The notes: generated by a model not told the origin, from the letters alone. 56,382 bases of DNA from Beijerinckiaceae bacterium (GCA_947478455.1 CANJWR010000007.1:1-56382), one strand, 5' to 3'; shown: positions 1 to 7,624, counted from the first letter of the stretch. A program made the numbers and translations.

Positions 1-17
1 CGATTGAAAGGCGAAAA

Positions 18-596
18 TCAATTGCCGAAAGTCATCAACGGTGTAAAGTTTAGAGACGGAATCGAAGTCGCGCCAGAGATCAAATTCGCCGCTTGATTCA
101 CGCCGTCACCTAAATTCAACCATAGCTCGGCTTCGATGAACCACAGCGCCTTGTCGAGCGCACGCGAATAGCCGGTCAGAATGTCTGCGCTGTCGGCGTC
201 GCCTGCTTCATCGACCGTATCGATCGCAGCGCGAACTTCATTTGCTACCTTGCCATAACGCTCCGCGAGCGCTGAGAGATGATCGTCGATCTTCACAAGG
301 TCGAGCGGATAGGGCTTGAGCGTTGTGGCGTCTGCAACAGTCTGCGTGGTGCCGCGCGCAACGCCGCCAAGCTGCACGACGCGTTCAGCAATCGTGTCGG
401 AGTTCGTGTCGATCTCGGTGCGGAACTGGTCCAGCATTTCGTGAACCGCGATGAACCGCTTGCCACGCAAATTCCAGTGCGCCTACTTGGTCGCCAGCGC
501 CAGATCAATGGAGTCAGCCAGCCGCGCATTCAAAACTTCAATCACAGCTGTCTTTGCATTCGACGGGAGATCATTGCGGGTTTTATGCAGTTTCAC
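18..596 (-). pseudogene. dps: Dps ferritin-like protein, interrupted by an amber codon
   Basis: Dps proteins form dodecamers that bind DNA and oxidise and store iron during starvation or oxidative stress. Translating the minus strand from a GTG at 596, which has GGAGGG about 4 nt upstream, gives a protein that follows E. coli Dps closely, but codon 38 is TAG (483-485) where the family has CAG (Gln of the KQAHWN motif). Downstream, [32 protein letters not shown] and LDKALWFIE are intact and carry the usual ferroxidase His, Asp and Glu residues. The C-terminus runs about 30 residues beyond the E. coli end ([15 protein letters not shown]...). Re-initiation inside the second half would lose helix A, so the allele as read should not give normal Dps unless the stop is suppressed or is a sequencing error. 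Confidence 0.88.
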
Positions 597-671
597 GCGG
601 CCCTCCTTCAGGTACCAAACACAGCGGCGACGCCCGATAACAGGGCAGGTCTCCGCAATAGCTCGAATTTA

Positions 672-699
672 AATTTAGGATGGTCGCCGACCAATTCAA
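672..699 (-). promoter_or_regulatory. Candidate sigma70-type promoter for dps
   Basis: Reading the minus strand, TTGAAT (694-699) is followed 16 nt later by TAAATT (672-677), about 75 nt upstream of the GTG start of dps. The -10 region overlaps the AT-rich palindrome AATTTAAATT, which could be a regulator site. No regulator can be named from sequence alone. Confidence 0.35.
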
Positions 700-765
700 G
701 ACCGGCGCATAATGTCACGCGATAATAGCCATATCTTGATGGGATCGGGTTCTACCAAAAGGGCT

Positions 766-2373
766 TTAGCCAGACCGCTTCTGTTTCTGGTCCGGCGCAA
801 ATAGCAGGGTCTTGACCGTAACCGGAACCATATTCGATGGAACGCGCATGCGGCCGATATCGACAAAGTCGAAATCGCGCAGGACGATTCCATCGATCAC
901 CAGCACCTCGCTCTCGACGCCCAGTTCCTGACGCAGGATTGCGCCGAGTGTCAGGGCCGCATCGCCTTCAATCAAAATGTAGAGCGGCAGTTTTTCGGAA
1001 ATGCGATCCGCCAGCCCCTCCGCAATGCCTTCCGCGAAAGCCCGCAACCGCACATGGCTTTGCTCGCCGCGCCAGCGAAACGCATAGGCGACTTCGCTGG
1101 CGGCTTCTGACTTGTCGAACGCCGCGCGGTGTCGACGAATTGCGACGGCAAGGTGATGCGGATCAATCGAGCCGGAAAAATCGAACGGCGGATGCAGCAC
1201 TTGCAGATTGCGGCGTGGCAGCAGATCTGCATGGGACGTGATGGTCGACGTCTGGCCGCTCATCTGCATGGAATATTCCGATGCGCCCAGCACAGTCGCC
1301 CGAATGCATTCCTGCGCGGGCAGCAAGGGCCAGCAGATCGCGCCGCTATCGAAACGCTGACGCAAAGCACGCCCCAGCGGCAATCCCAGATCGCCAAAGG
1401 TGCGGCTCTCGCGATCGTAGATGAATTCCGCCACGCCTCCTGACGCCAGCACGCCGTCGATCTGGCCAAAGTCTTCAATGGTCTCGGTCAGAAACAGAGA
1501 CCTGATTTCGTCGCCTGTCGGTCGCATGCGCAGCGCCGCGACAAGCGCATCCGCCATCCCGTTCGCCACATGGTCCAATTGATCAGCATTAAGCTGATCG
1601 CCGATCTTCCAGTCGAAGCCGGTGCGCGCCGCATGCAGCTTGCCGGCATCGTCCATACGGACGATGCGTCCCTCATCGTCAATCGCAATGCATCGCCCGC
1701 CGATGGCCAGCGCGGCGACAGCCTCCACACGCCCGTCGTTGCAGATCGCCAGTTTGGTGGTGCCACCGCCGATGTCGATACTAAGAATGCGCGCCTGCCT
1801 TTCGCGCGACAGACGCACCGCGCCAGATCCCTGTGCGGCCAGCATGGCTTCCATATGGTGGCCGGCCGCAGCGCAGACGAGTTCGCCGGATTCTTCCGAC
1901 AAGGCATCCACGATCAACCGCGCATTGTCACGTTTCGCGGCTTCGCCGGTGAGAATGATCGCGCCTGTCTCGATATCGTCGGGCGTTACGCCGGAAGCAT
2001 TGTAGGCTTCATCCAGAATGTCGCGAAGCGCCTCGATGTCGATTGTATTGTCGGGCCTGAACGGTGTCAGCGCCACTGGCGAGAGATAAAGTGTTTCGCG
2101 TTCGCGGGCGAGACGACGCAGGGATTGCGGCTCGCCTGAACCGCGCATCAGCAGCCGCGAAAACGCCACCTGCGTACCGGACGATCCAATATCAAGGCCG
2201 ATGCTGACGAATGGCACGGATTCGAGCGCCCGCGAATCCGTCGGCAAAACATCGTGCCCGGACTCATCGTGTTCGTGATCGGCCTCCTCGCCATGAACAT
2301 GGCTCGCGTCGAACCCGAACATATGGTCATCGAGCGAGTGCGATTTTTTCGGTGGGTCGGCGGAATTGGCCAT
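766..2373 (-). CDS. eutA: EutA-like ethanolamine ammonia-lyase reactivase
   Basis: EutA is the ATP-dependent chaperone that swaps damaged cobalamin out of ethanolamine ammonia-lyase (EutBC). The 535-aa product has the actin/Hsp70 ATPase fold signatures: DIGSSGT at residues 61-67 and DIGGGTT at 200-206. EutA-type stretches lie between them (TGAIILTGEAAKRDNAR, and GSGAVRLSRERQARILSIDI around 182-201). Residues 24-41 form a His/Glu/Asp-rich tract (HVHGEEADHEHDESGHD) that may bind metal. The ATG at 2373 has no strong Shine-Dalgarno. No eutB, eutC or microcompartment gene lies in the window, so its lyase partner must be elsewhere or this reactivase serves another B12 enzyme. The family call is firm; the exact client is inferred. 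Confidence 0.8.
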   Translation of the reverse strand: MANSADPPKKSHSLDDHMFGFDASHVHGEEADHEHDESGHDVLPTDSRALESVPFVSIGLDIGSSGTQVAFSRLLMRGSGEPQSLRRLARERETLYLSPVALTPFRPDNTIDIEALRDILDEAYNASGVTPDDIETGAIILTGEAAKRDNARLIVDALSEESGELVCAAAGHHMEAMLAAQGSGAVRLSRERQARILSIDIGGGTTKLAICNDGRVEAVAALAIGGRCIAIDDEGRIVRMDDAGKLHAARTGFDWKIGDQLNADQLDHVANGMADALVAALRMRPTGDEIRSLFLTETIEDFGQIDGVLASGGVAEFIYDRESRTFGDLGLPLGRALRQRFDSGAICWPLLPAQECIRATVLGASEYSMQMSGQTSTITSHADLLPRRNLQVLHPPFDFSGSIDPHHLAVAIRRHRAAFDKSEAASEVAYAFRWRGEQSHVRLRAFAEGIAEGLADRISEKLPLYILIEGDAALTLGAILRQELGVESEVLVIDGIVLRDFDFVDIGRMRVPSNMVPVTVKTLLFAPDQKQKRSG

Positions 2374-2402
2374 CGAGAACCGCGCGTTCTGGCAATGGAA
2401 AC

Positions 2403-2433
2403 GTCATCGCCTGCCTTGTGCCGGCGATCCACG
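2403..2433. repeat. Dispersed imperfect palindrome, copy 1
   Basis: The stretch pairs a CATCGCCTGCC arm with a GGCGATCCACG arm around CTTGTGCC. It resembles the copy at 5159-5191 read on the other strand (CATGCCCGGCTTGACCCGGC). Both sit just outside genes and match the style of short palindromic repeats common in Rhizobiales intergenic DNA. This copy lies between the eutA-like gene and the cupins, in a 169-bp gap that holds no gene. Confidence 0.45.
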
Positions 2434-2542
2434 CCCGGACACAGTCATTCCAAAAAGATCAGGCGCGGAGCCCTTCCGGACAATCCGCGCCTGGCGTTCC
2501 GGCGTGAATGCCCGCGGCTGGCGCGGGCACAACGGTCGCTTC

Positions 2543-3154
2543 CTATTTCGGCTTGATCTCGCCGCGCAGATATTGGCGCACGAGGTCATCCGTCAGCTTC
2601 ACATAGGGATCGAACTCGGGCGCGTCCTCGAACTGCTCAAGCGTGTTCAAACCCATCTGGCGGAAGATGCGGGCGGTCGACGAAATCAGACGCGCGGGCC
2701 GCGACGGATCAGAATTAAAGTGCTGATGCACGGTATTCGGCGGAATGTAGATGTAGTCGCCGGCTTCCCACTCGAACCGCTGCACTTCATCGTTGATCTT
2801 CCACTCGAACTGGTCGCCGATCTCGCAATCGCTGTCCTGATGCAGATCGTAACCCTTGCCTTCGAGCACATAGACGCATTCTTCCGCCAGATGGCGGTGT
2901 TTGCCCGAGCGGCTGCCCGGCGGCAGCAACTGCATGTAGGCGTCCACGGTCTCGATGCGCGTGCCCATCTTCTCGTTCATCAGATGCTTGAGAATGCCCT
3001 GACGGGACATTTCCCACGGCATCTCGTGCGGACGGACGACCTTCTTGCGGCGCGCGTTGCGCGAAGGCGCGTCCTGCGCCTCGTCGAGAAGGCTTTGATA
3101 AAGACGCTCGTTGGCGCCGCCCTTCAGCCAGCTTTCCGATTCACCCCAAGCCAT
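2543..3154 (-). CDS. Cupin protein, second of a tandem pair
   Basis: The 203-aa product has one conserved beta-barrel cupin domain at about residues 65-170. Motif 1 is GSRSGKHRHLAEECVYVLEGKG, of which the GKHRHLAEE part supplies the two His and the Glu. Motif 2 is PPNTVHQHF, supplying the last His of a metal site. Similar barrels include gentisate-type ring-cleaving dioxygenases and small-molecule isomerases, but the substrate cannot be read. Its ATG shares a base with the stop codon of the upstream cupin (TGATG), so the two are translationally coupled and probably work as a pair. The divergent amidohydrolase at 4054 suggests a shared catabolic role. Confidence 0.8.
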   Translation of the reverse strand: MAWGESESWLKGGANERLYQSLLDEAQDAPSRNARRKKVVRPHEMPWEMSRQGILKHLMNEKMGTRIETVDAYMQLLPPGSRSGKHRHLAEECVYVLEGKGYDLHQDSDCEIGDQFEWKINDEVQRFEWEAGDYIYIPPNTVHQHFNSDPSRPARLISSTARIFRQMGLNTLEQFEDAPEFDPYVKLTDDLVRQYLRGEIKPK

Positions 3155-3789
3155 CAGTAACCGCCTTTCGGATGGTTGTAGTCCACCTCGATTTCACGCG
3201 CCGAGAAGCCTTCCGCTTCCGGCGTCACTTCCAGAGGACGTTCCTTCACCTGCTTCTGGAACAACATGTTGAGGAAAAGGTACATGGGCTTTGTCTTGAT
3301 GACGAGCGCACGCGCCGGCTTGTCCTTGGACGCATTGAAATGCTGGTGAACGCAATTGTTGTGCACGATGGCGATGTCGCCGGCTTCCCAGTCGTAACGA
3401 ACGCCGTCATGAATCTCGTAGCCCTTGCCGTCGAGAATGTAGAAGGCGGCCTCGTTGACGTGGCCATGCTTCTGCGAGGAACCGCCTGGCGCATATTCTT
3501 CCAGATGCATATGGAAGGTCTGGGTGATCCCGTCCTTCGGCTGCACATAATGGCGGCTGAACGCGATGGGGCCATCGATGAACGGCAGTTCCTTGGCCTT
3601 GCGGACCCGCGGCACCTTGCGAAGCCGGTCCAGCTCTTCCTTGACGTTATATTCGCCCTGGATGCCGCGCACGAAAACGCGGTCCTTGCTGTTGTGATAG
3701 AGGCTCTGGCGCTTTTCTTCCAGCGCTGCGGAATTATGTCCAACTTCGGCGGGAGCAGCCCCGCCTTTCTGGACGCGTGAATCGCTCAT
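3154..3789 (-). CDS. Cupin protein, first of a tandem pair
   Basis: The 211-aa single-domain cupin starts at ATG 3789 behind GAGGAG. Motif 1 (GGSSQKHGHVNEAAFYILDG) and motif 2 (NNCVHQHFNA) carry the His-His-Glu-His metal ligands. The first 60 residues are polar and outside the barrel. It resembles the following gene in layout (HQHFN in both) and is likely an ancient duplicate, so the pair could form a heteromeric bicupin. Function is unknown; a metal-dependent dioxygenase or binding protein is the conservative reading. Confidence 0.8.
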   Translation of the reverse strand: MSDSRVQKGGAAPAEVGHNSAALEEKRQSLYHNSKDRVFVRGIQGEYNVKEELDRLRKVPRVRKAKELPFIDGPIAFSRHYVQPKDGITQTFHMHLEEYAPGGSSQKHGHVNEAAFYILDGKGYEIHDGVRYDWEAGDIAIVHNNCVHQHFNASKDKPARALVIKTKPMYLFLNMLFQKQVKERPLEVTPEAEGFSAREIEVDYNHPKGGY

Positions 3790-3972
3790 CTGTTTCGCTC
3801 CTCGGTGACCCGGCGTGGGATACTGCCCTGCGCCGTTTCCTCATGTCCGTTCATACACAAGCCACAGCAACGTGTCATGTGGCGGGCCTTATGGGGGACA
3901 TAGCGGCGGGATTGGCCGTTTGCAACGCCCTGCTGCATTTTCGGGCTCCCGCACTGCATCAGAAATTGTGCT

Positions 3973-4000
3973 TTGACGGCGTCAAGAACCCCGCTATGTG
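3973..4000 (+). promoter_or_regulatory. Candidate promoter with overlapping palindromic operator
   Basis: TTGACG (3973-3978) and TATGTG (3995-4000) are 16 nt apart and lie upstream of the amidohydrolase start at 4054. The -35 box is one arm of a perfect inverted repeat, TTGACG-G-CGTCAA (3973-3985), the sort of site a dimeric repressor would use. It sits in the 264-bp gap between divergent catabolic genes. No regulator gene is adjacent, so the assignment is tentative. Confidence 0.4.
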
Positions 4001-4053
4001 TCGCGGCGAAATCCTACCCCTTAAGACAGCGCTTTCCCGGAGGGACCAGCCCG

Positions 4054-5067
4054 ATGCGTTATATTGACTGCTTCAACCACTTCTTCCCGCAAGGCCTCTG
4101 GGACAAGATGCTGGCTACCCCGGGAACGTCAGCCGACATCGGCGCCCGCATGCGCGGCATTCCGGCTATCTATGATCTCGACGAGCGCAAGCGCGTCGTC
4201 GACCTGTTCCGCAAGCAGAAGAACTATCAGCAGGTCATCTCGCTCGGGATGCCGCCGCTGGAAGCTTTGGGCGAGCCGGCTGCGGTCGAGGATTTCGCCA
4301 AGCTCGGCAACGACGGCATGGCCGAACTCGTCGCCAAGAACCCCGACTATTTCTGCGGCTGGTTGGCCAGCCTGCCGATGAACTCCCCGAACGCCGCCAA
4401 GGAATTCGAACGCGCCATCAAGAATGGCGCAAATGGCGTGCAGATCCACACCAACATCAACGGCAAGCCGCTCGACGAGGAAGAATTCCGCCCCGTCTTC
4501 GAAGTCGCAGAAAAGAACAACAAGCCGGTCTTCCTGCACCCCTCGCGCACGGCCTCGATGCCCGATTACCCGGGCGAGAAGAAGTCGAAGTATGAAATCT
4601 GGTGGACCTTTGGCTGGCCCTACGAGACCTCGACCGCCATGGCGCGTCTGGTGTTCGGCGGCGTGATGGATCGCTACCCTGACCTCAAGGTTCTGGCGCA
4701 TCATCTGGGCGCGATGGTTCCATACTTCGAAGGACGCGTCGGCCCCGGCTGGGATCAGCTTGGCAACCGCACCACCGATGAGGACTACAAGTCCCTGCTC
4801 AAGAGCATGAAGAAACGTCCGCTGGACTACTTCAAGGACTTCTACGCCGATTCCGCCGTGTTCGGCTCGAAGCCCGCCACCGAATGCGGCCTGTCGTTCT
4901 ACGGCGCCGACCGCGTGCTGTTCGCCTCCGACTGCCCGTTCGATCCCGAGAAGGGCCCGGGCTATATCCGCGACACCATCAAGATCCTGGAGTCGCTGGA
5001 CATGAGCGACGAGGACCGCCAGAAGATCAACTACAAGAACGCCCAGAAGCTGCTGGGGATCAAGTAG
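4054..5067 (+). CDS. Amidohydrolase-family protein (ACMSD/LigW-like)
   Basis: The 337-aa product belongs to the amidohydrolase-2 family, which includes aminocarboxymuconate-semialdehyde decarboxylase, 5-carboxyvanillate decarboxylase and related aromatic acid lyases and hydrolases. The ATG at 4054 follows GGAGGGA by about 8 nt and gives MRYIDCFNHFFP; the longer open frame has no better start. Later metal-site motifs are present: FLHPSRTAS near residue 180, LAHHLGAMVPYFEGR near 220 and FASDCPFDPEKG near 293. The usual N-terminal HxH is FNH here, so the first metal-binding His is replaced. It is divergent from the two cupins and probably acts on the same compound class. Confidence 0.8.
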   Translation: MRYIDCFNHFFPQGLWDKMLATPGTSADIGARMRGIPAIYDLDERKRVVDLFRKQKNYQQVISLGMPPLEALGEPAAVEDFAKLGNDGMAELVAKNPDYFCGWLASLPMNSPNAAKEFERAIKNGANGVQIHTNINGKPLDEEEFRPVFEVAEKNNKPVFLHPSRTASMPDYPGEKKSKYEIWWTFGWPYETSTAMARLVFGGVMDRYPDLKVLAHHLGAMVPYFEGRVGPGWDQLGNRTTDEDYKSLLKSMKKRPLDYFKDFYADSAVFGSKPATECGLSFYGADRVLFASDCPFDPEKGPGYIRDTIKILESLDMSDEDRQKINYKNAQKLLGIK

Positions 5068-5105
5068 TCCGATCCATCGCTTTCGCGATCTTGAACCCGA
5101 ACATC

Positions 5106-5137
5106 ATGCCCGGCTTCGCGCCGGGCATTTTCGTTTC
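5106..5137 (+). terminator. Rho-independent terminator after the amidohydrolase
   Basis: A 9-bp stem, ATGCCCGGC/GCCGGGCAT, with a TTCGC loop is followed by TTTTCGTTT, 38 nt past the amidohydrolase stop. Confidence 0.75.
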
Positions 5138-5158
5138 AGATACGGTGCGCAGTGAAAA

Positions 5159-5191
5159 GCCATGGATGCCGGGTCAAGCCGGGCATCCACG
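5159..5191. repeat. Dispersed imperfect palindrome, copy 2
   Basis: The arms CATGGATGCCGGG and GCCGGGCATCCACG flank a short centre. On the opposite strand it resembles the element at 2403-2433. It lies between the terminator of the amidohydrolase and the end of the tautomerase gene. Confidence 0.5.
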
Positions 5192-5209
5192 ACGCAAGAC
5201 CGCACACTC

Positions 5210-5593
5210 CTAAGCCTTCGGCGGCGGGATCATGGTGTTACGGCTGAGCGTGAAAGCCGGGTCGTGTTCGGACAGTTCGATCTGCAAACCCGCCGGGCGC
5301 TTTTCGAACAGGCTGACCGTATGCGCCTGCGCGGCGTCGAAGAACATTTTTGTCAGCTTCTGCTTCAATTCCAGCGAACGCCCGGGCCCGATGCGCACAC
5401 TGATATTGACGAAGGCGTTCACCAGCTCGCCGTCGCCGACGAAGGACGCCACGCAGGGCCGCGCCATCGTCCGCACTGCGCCCACCGGAAACACGCCGCT
5501 GCCGGTGGCGGTTTCATGCAGGGCTTTCGCCAAAGCCTGAATGTCCACGCCCCATTCGACGCCGTATGAATATTCGATTGTGATCTGCGGCAC
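5210..5593 (-). CDS. 5-carboxymethyl-2-hydroxymuconate isomerase-like tautomerase
   Basis: CHMI (HpcD/HpaF family) interconverts keto and enol forms in the homoprotocatechuate meta-cleavage pathway, using an N-terminal proline as the base. Starting at GTG 5593, 7 nt after AAGGAG, the protein is 127 aa, close to the family's usual 126. It begins (M)PQITIEYSYGVE, so Pro-1 would be exposed after Met removal. The longer upstream frame lacks an RBS and would bury the proline. The remainder (ALAKALHETATGSG, FVNISVRIGPGRS) fits the family. No other homoprotocatechuate genes are nearby, so the true substrate may differ. Confidence 0.8.
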   Translation of the reverse strand: MPQITIEYSYGVEWGVDIQALAKALHETATGSGVFPVGAVRTMARPCVASFVGDGELVNAFVNISVRIGPGRSLELKQKLTKMFFDAAQAHTVSLFEKRPAGLQIELSEHDPAFTLSRNTMIPPPKA

Positions 5594-5669
5594 CTTGATA
5601 CTCCTTGAAGGGCGCGATGCGCGTCCGATTTTCTTGTTCGACGGCGCAATCGCGCCGCAATGGTCGATT

Positions 5670-6284
5670 TCAACTTCGTGGATGATAGACCGACTGCAGC
5701 TCCTGCGCCGATGCCAAAAAGATCCCTGCCCCGACAATCACATGACCTTGCGGCACAACGAGCCCGCGCGCCGCACCGAAACCCTTAAGCAGGCCAGCGC
5801 GAGCGTCCGGATCGAGCGAACGGTATGACCCACCGCCCTCAAGACGGCAATTGTCGACCGCTATTGCCCCAAGAATTTGGCTCCCAGATCCGAGAAAAGT
5901 TTCCCCGAACACCGAGGCGCCGTTCATGTACCGACCCTCGTCGCCAATCGTCACCATCGCGCCAGGACGATTGGCCCTCAATGTAAATCCACCCTCGCCA
6001 AACTGGTTGCCGGCGCCGATCGAGACGCCGCCCAGGCTCGCCTCGATCAACGTGGACGCATGCAGGATATTGCAATCTCCAAGCACGAGGCTTCCGGCTT
6101 CCGAACAAAAGAGGCTGACGCCCGGATAGAAGACATTATCCTTTCCGATCCGGGCAAGGCGCGAAATCAGCGCAGAATACGGATCGAAAATCACATTGCC
6201 TCGCTGCGAGAGCGCCACCACTTCTGCAATCGTCAAAAGCCCCTTTTCGCGCCGCAGGTTATCCATGTAGTCGGCAATCTGCAT
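5670..6284 (-). CDS. Left-handed beta-helix (hexapeptide-repeat) protein
   Basis: The product is 204 aa from ATG 6284 (GGAG about 7 nt upstream; an in-frame start 39 nt further upstream lacks a good site). A short helical N-terminus (MQIADYMDNLRREKGLLTIA) precedes hexapeptide-like turns from about residue 45 to 170, for example GKDNVFYPGVSLFC, LGDCNILHASTLIEAS and IGAGNQFGEGGFT. These folds serve acyltransferases and gamma-carbonic anhydrases, but the usual metal-binding or catalytic His set is not obvious. The C-terminus (VVPQGHVIVGAGIFLASAQ) continues the coil. A divergent HNH gene lies upstream. Substrate is unknown. Confidence 0.65.
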   Translation of the reverse strand: MQIADYMDNLRREKGLLTIAEVVALSQRGNVIFDPYSALISRLARIGKDNVFYPGVSLFCSEAGSLVLGDCNILHASTLIEASLGGVSIGAGNQFGEGGFTLRANRPGAMVTIGDEGRYMNGASVFGETFLGSGSQILGAIAVDNCRLEGGGSYRSLDPDARAGLLKGFGAARGLVVPQGHVIVGAGIFLASAQELQSVYHPRS

Positions 6285-6400
6285 CGAAGGTCTCCGGCCA
6301 AAAAAAGCGAACGAGCCGGCCACATTCTTTCGTAACGGCTTTCGGGTTCAGAATAGGGCACAGAATTATCTGATTCGCGTCTTCGAACCTGAGAAAAGCC

Positions 6401-7153
6401 TTGGCCCTGCAGACATCCGCCTTCCGCGCTGTGCGCAACGAGAAAGCGCTGGCGCGGCTGGATCGTTCCCTGCCGAAAATCTTTCCGCCGGAAGTGCTTG
6501 TCCACGCCAGACGCAAGGCCTTTATTCCACCTACGCCGCGCCTGTGCGTCGAATCCTACTGGCGTCATCATCCGGTGCGGGCTGACAGGCTGGCCCGATC
6601 GCTTGCCCGGTTAAGCGGCGCACCTGAAGGGTGGGAGTGGCGGCTCGGCGAGGATCGCGAGGAAGGACTTGCAACGAGCTTTCGCGCCCCGCCCGCCCCG
6701 TTCCGCGAAAAGAGGTTCTCGCGCGGTCCCGGTCATTGCTGCGTCTGCGGCCAGAAGGTCTACAAACTCGGCTGGCACACGGACCTCTGGGGCGGCGTCG
6801 ACGGCAACAGGAACGCTGCCTGGCATTCCTGCTGCGTGGCGGCCTGGAATCTTTGGACAGCGCCCAGCGATCACGTCCGTCACCTGAAAAAGTTCCAGAA
6901 AAACAAATGCGCCGCCACTGGTATTCGTCTGCTGAAGGACGCAGAAGTTGACCACCGGATGCCCCTGTTCAAGGTGTGGCGTGAGCGTTCAACTCGCCAA
7001 TGGCCCGACCTTCTGACCTTCTGGGGCGCGCCCAACCTTCAGGTCATCAACCGCAAGGCGCATCTCGACAAAAGCGTACGCGAAACCGGCGAGCGCGCCC
7101 GCATGAATGGCGCTGAAGAGCCCGATGTCATTCTGTCAATCAACGGAACGTGA
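6401..7153 (+). CDS. HNH nuclease-like protein with an extra Cys cluster
   Basis: The 250-aa product has two halves. Residues about 110-150 hold a zinc-ribbon-like set (GHCCVCGQKVY, then WHSCCVAAWNLW). Residues about 168-225 form an HNH-like unit with KCAATGIRL, AEVDHRMPLFKVWRE and WGAPNLQVINRKAHLDKS, in which the DH pair and the downstream N and H match HNH nucleases. The frame opens at 6374 and the first start is TTG 6401 with only a weak GAG upstream; GTG 6431 is an alternative. No methylase or restriction partner is adjacent, so it may be a housekeeping or anti-phage nuclease. The activity is a family inference. Confidence 0.6.
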   Translation: MALQTSAFRAVRNEKALARLDRSLPKIFPPEVLVHARRKAFIPPTPRLCVESYWRHHPVRADRLARSLARLSGAPEGWEWRLGEDREEGLATSFRAPPAPFREKRFSRGPGHCCVCGQKVYKLGWHTDLWGGVDGNRNAAWHSCCVAAWNLWTAPSDHVRHLKKFQKNKCAATGIRLLKDAEVDHRMPLFKVWRERSTRQWPDLLTFWGAPNLQVINRKAHLDKSVRETGERARMNGAEEPDVILSINGT

Positions 7154-7245
7154 CCGTAGCATCGCGCATCTCCCGGTTTCGTGATGAGTTGATAGGCGAC
7201 CCTTGAGGTAAGCCTGCATTCGAGAAATCATAGGAGGATTTGCGC

Positions 7246-7539
7246 ATGAAAATCATCGCAACCGGCATCGCGCTTTGCCTTTTGTCCTCTTCGGCTTTCG
7301 CCCAGGCGCGACCTGAAATTTCCACCATGTCTTGCAGCGCCGCCGCTGCGATGGTTTCAAGCCGTGGCGCAGTCGTGGCCAGCACGGGCCCCAACAGTTT
7401 CGAACGTCTGGTCAGTCATGCCGGCTATTGCACGCGCGGCGAACGGACTGTGCCTTTCTTCACGCGGACGAAAGACAATGCTGCCTGCATGGTCGGCTAT
7501 GAATGCCGCGACCAGGCAGAATGGGATCCAAACAAGTAG
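7246..7539 (+). CDS. Small secreted cysteine-containing protein
   Basis: The 97-aa protein starts at ATG 7246, 8 nt after a strong AGGAGG. Residues 1-22 (MKIIATGIALCLLSSSAFAQA) are a Sec signal peptide with an AxA-type cleavage site. The mature part has five cysteines (TMSCSAAAAM, GYCTRGER, AACMVGYECRD) that could form disulfides in the periplasm. No enzymatic motif is visible and the family is not recognised. Confidence 0.7.
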   Translation: MKIIATGIALCLLSSSAFAQARPEISTMSCSAAAAMVSSRGAVVASTGPNSFERLVSHAGYCTRGERTVPFFTRTKDNAACMVGYECRDQAEWDPNK

Positions 7540-7605
7540 TGCATATTTTACGTCTTTTTTACGTTAAATAGACGCTGGCCCAATTTATAAACGTACTATA
7601 GATTG

Positions 7606-7624
7606 CGCTCCGTTAACCGGAGCG
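7606..7624 (+). promoter_or_regulatory. Hairpin that pairs the ribosome-binding site of the yeeE gene
   Basis: CGCTCCG-TTAAC-CGGAGCG is a perfect 7-bp stem ending 5 nt before the ATG at 7630. The right arm contains GGAG, the Shine-Dalgarno of the transporter, so folding would hide it. The DNA just upstream is AT-rich (TTTATAAACGTACTATAG) and probably holds the promoter. Confidence 0.45.
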
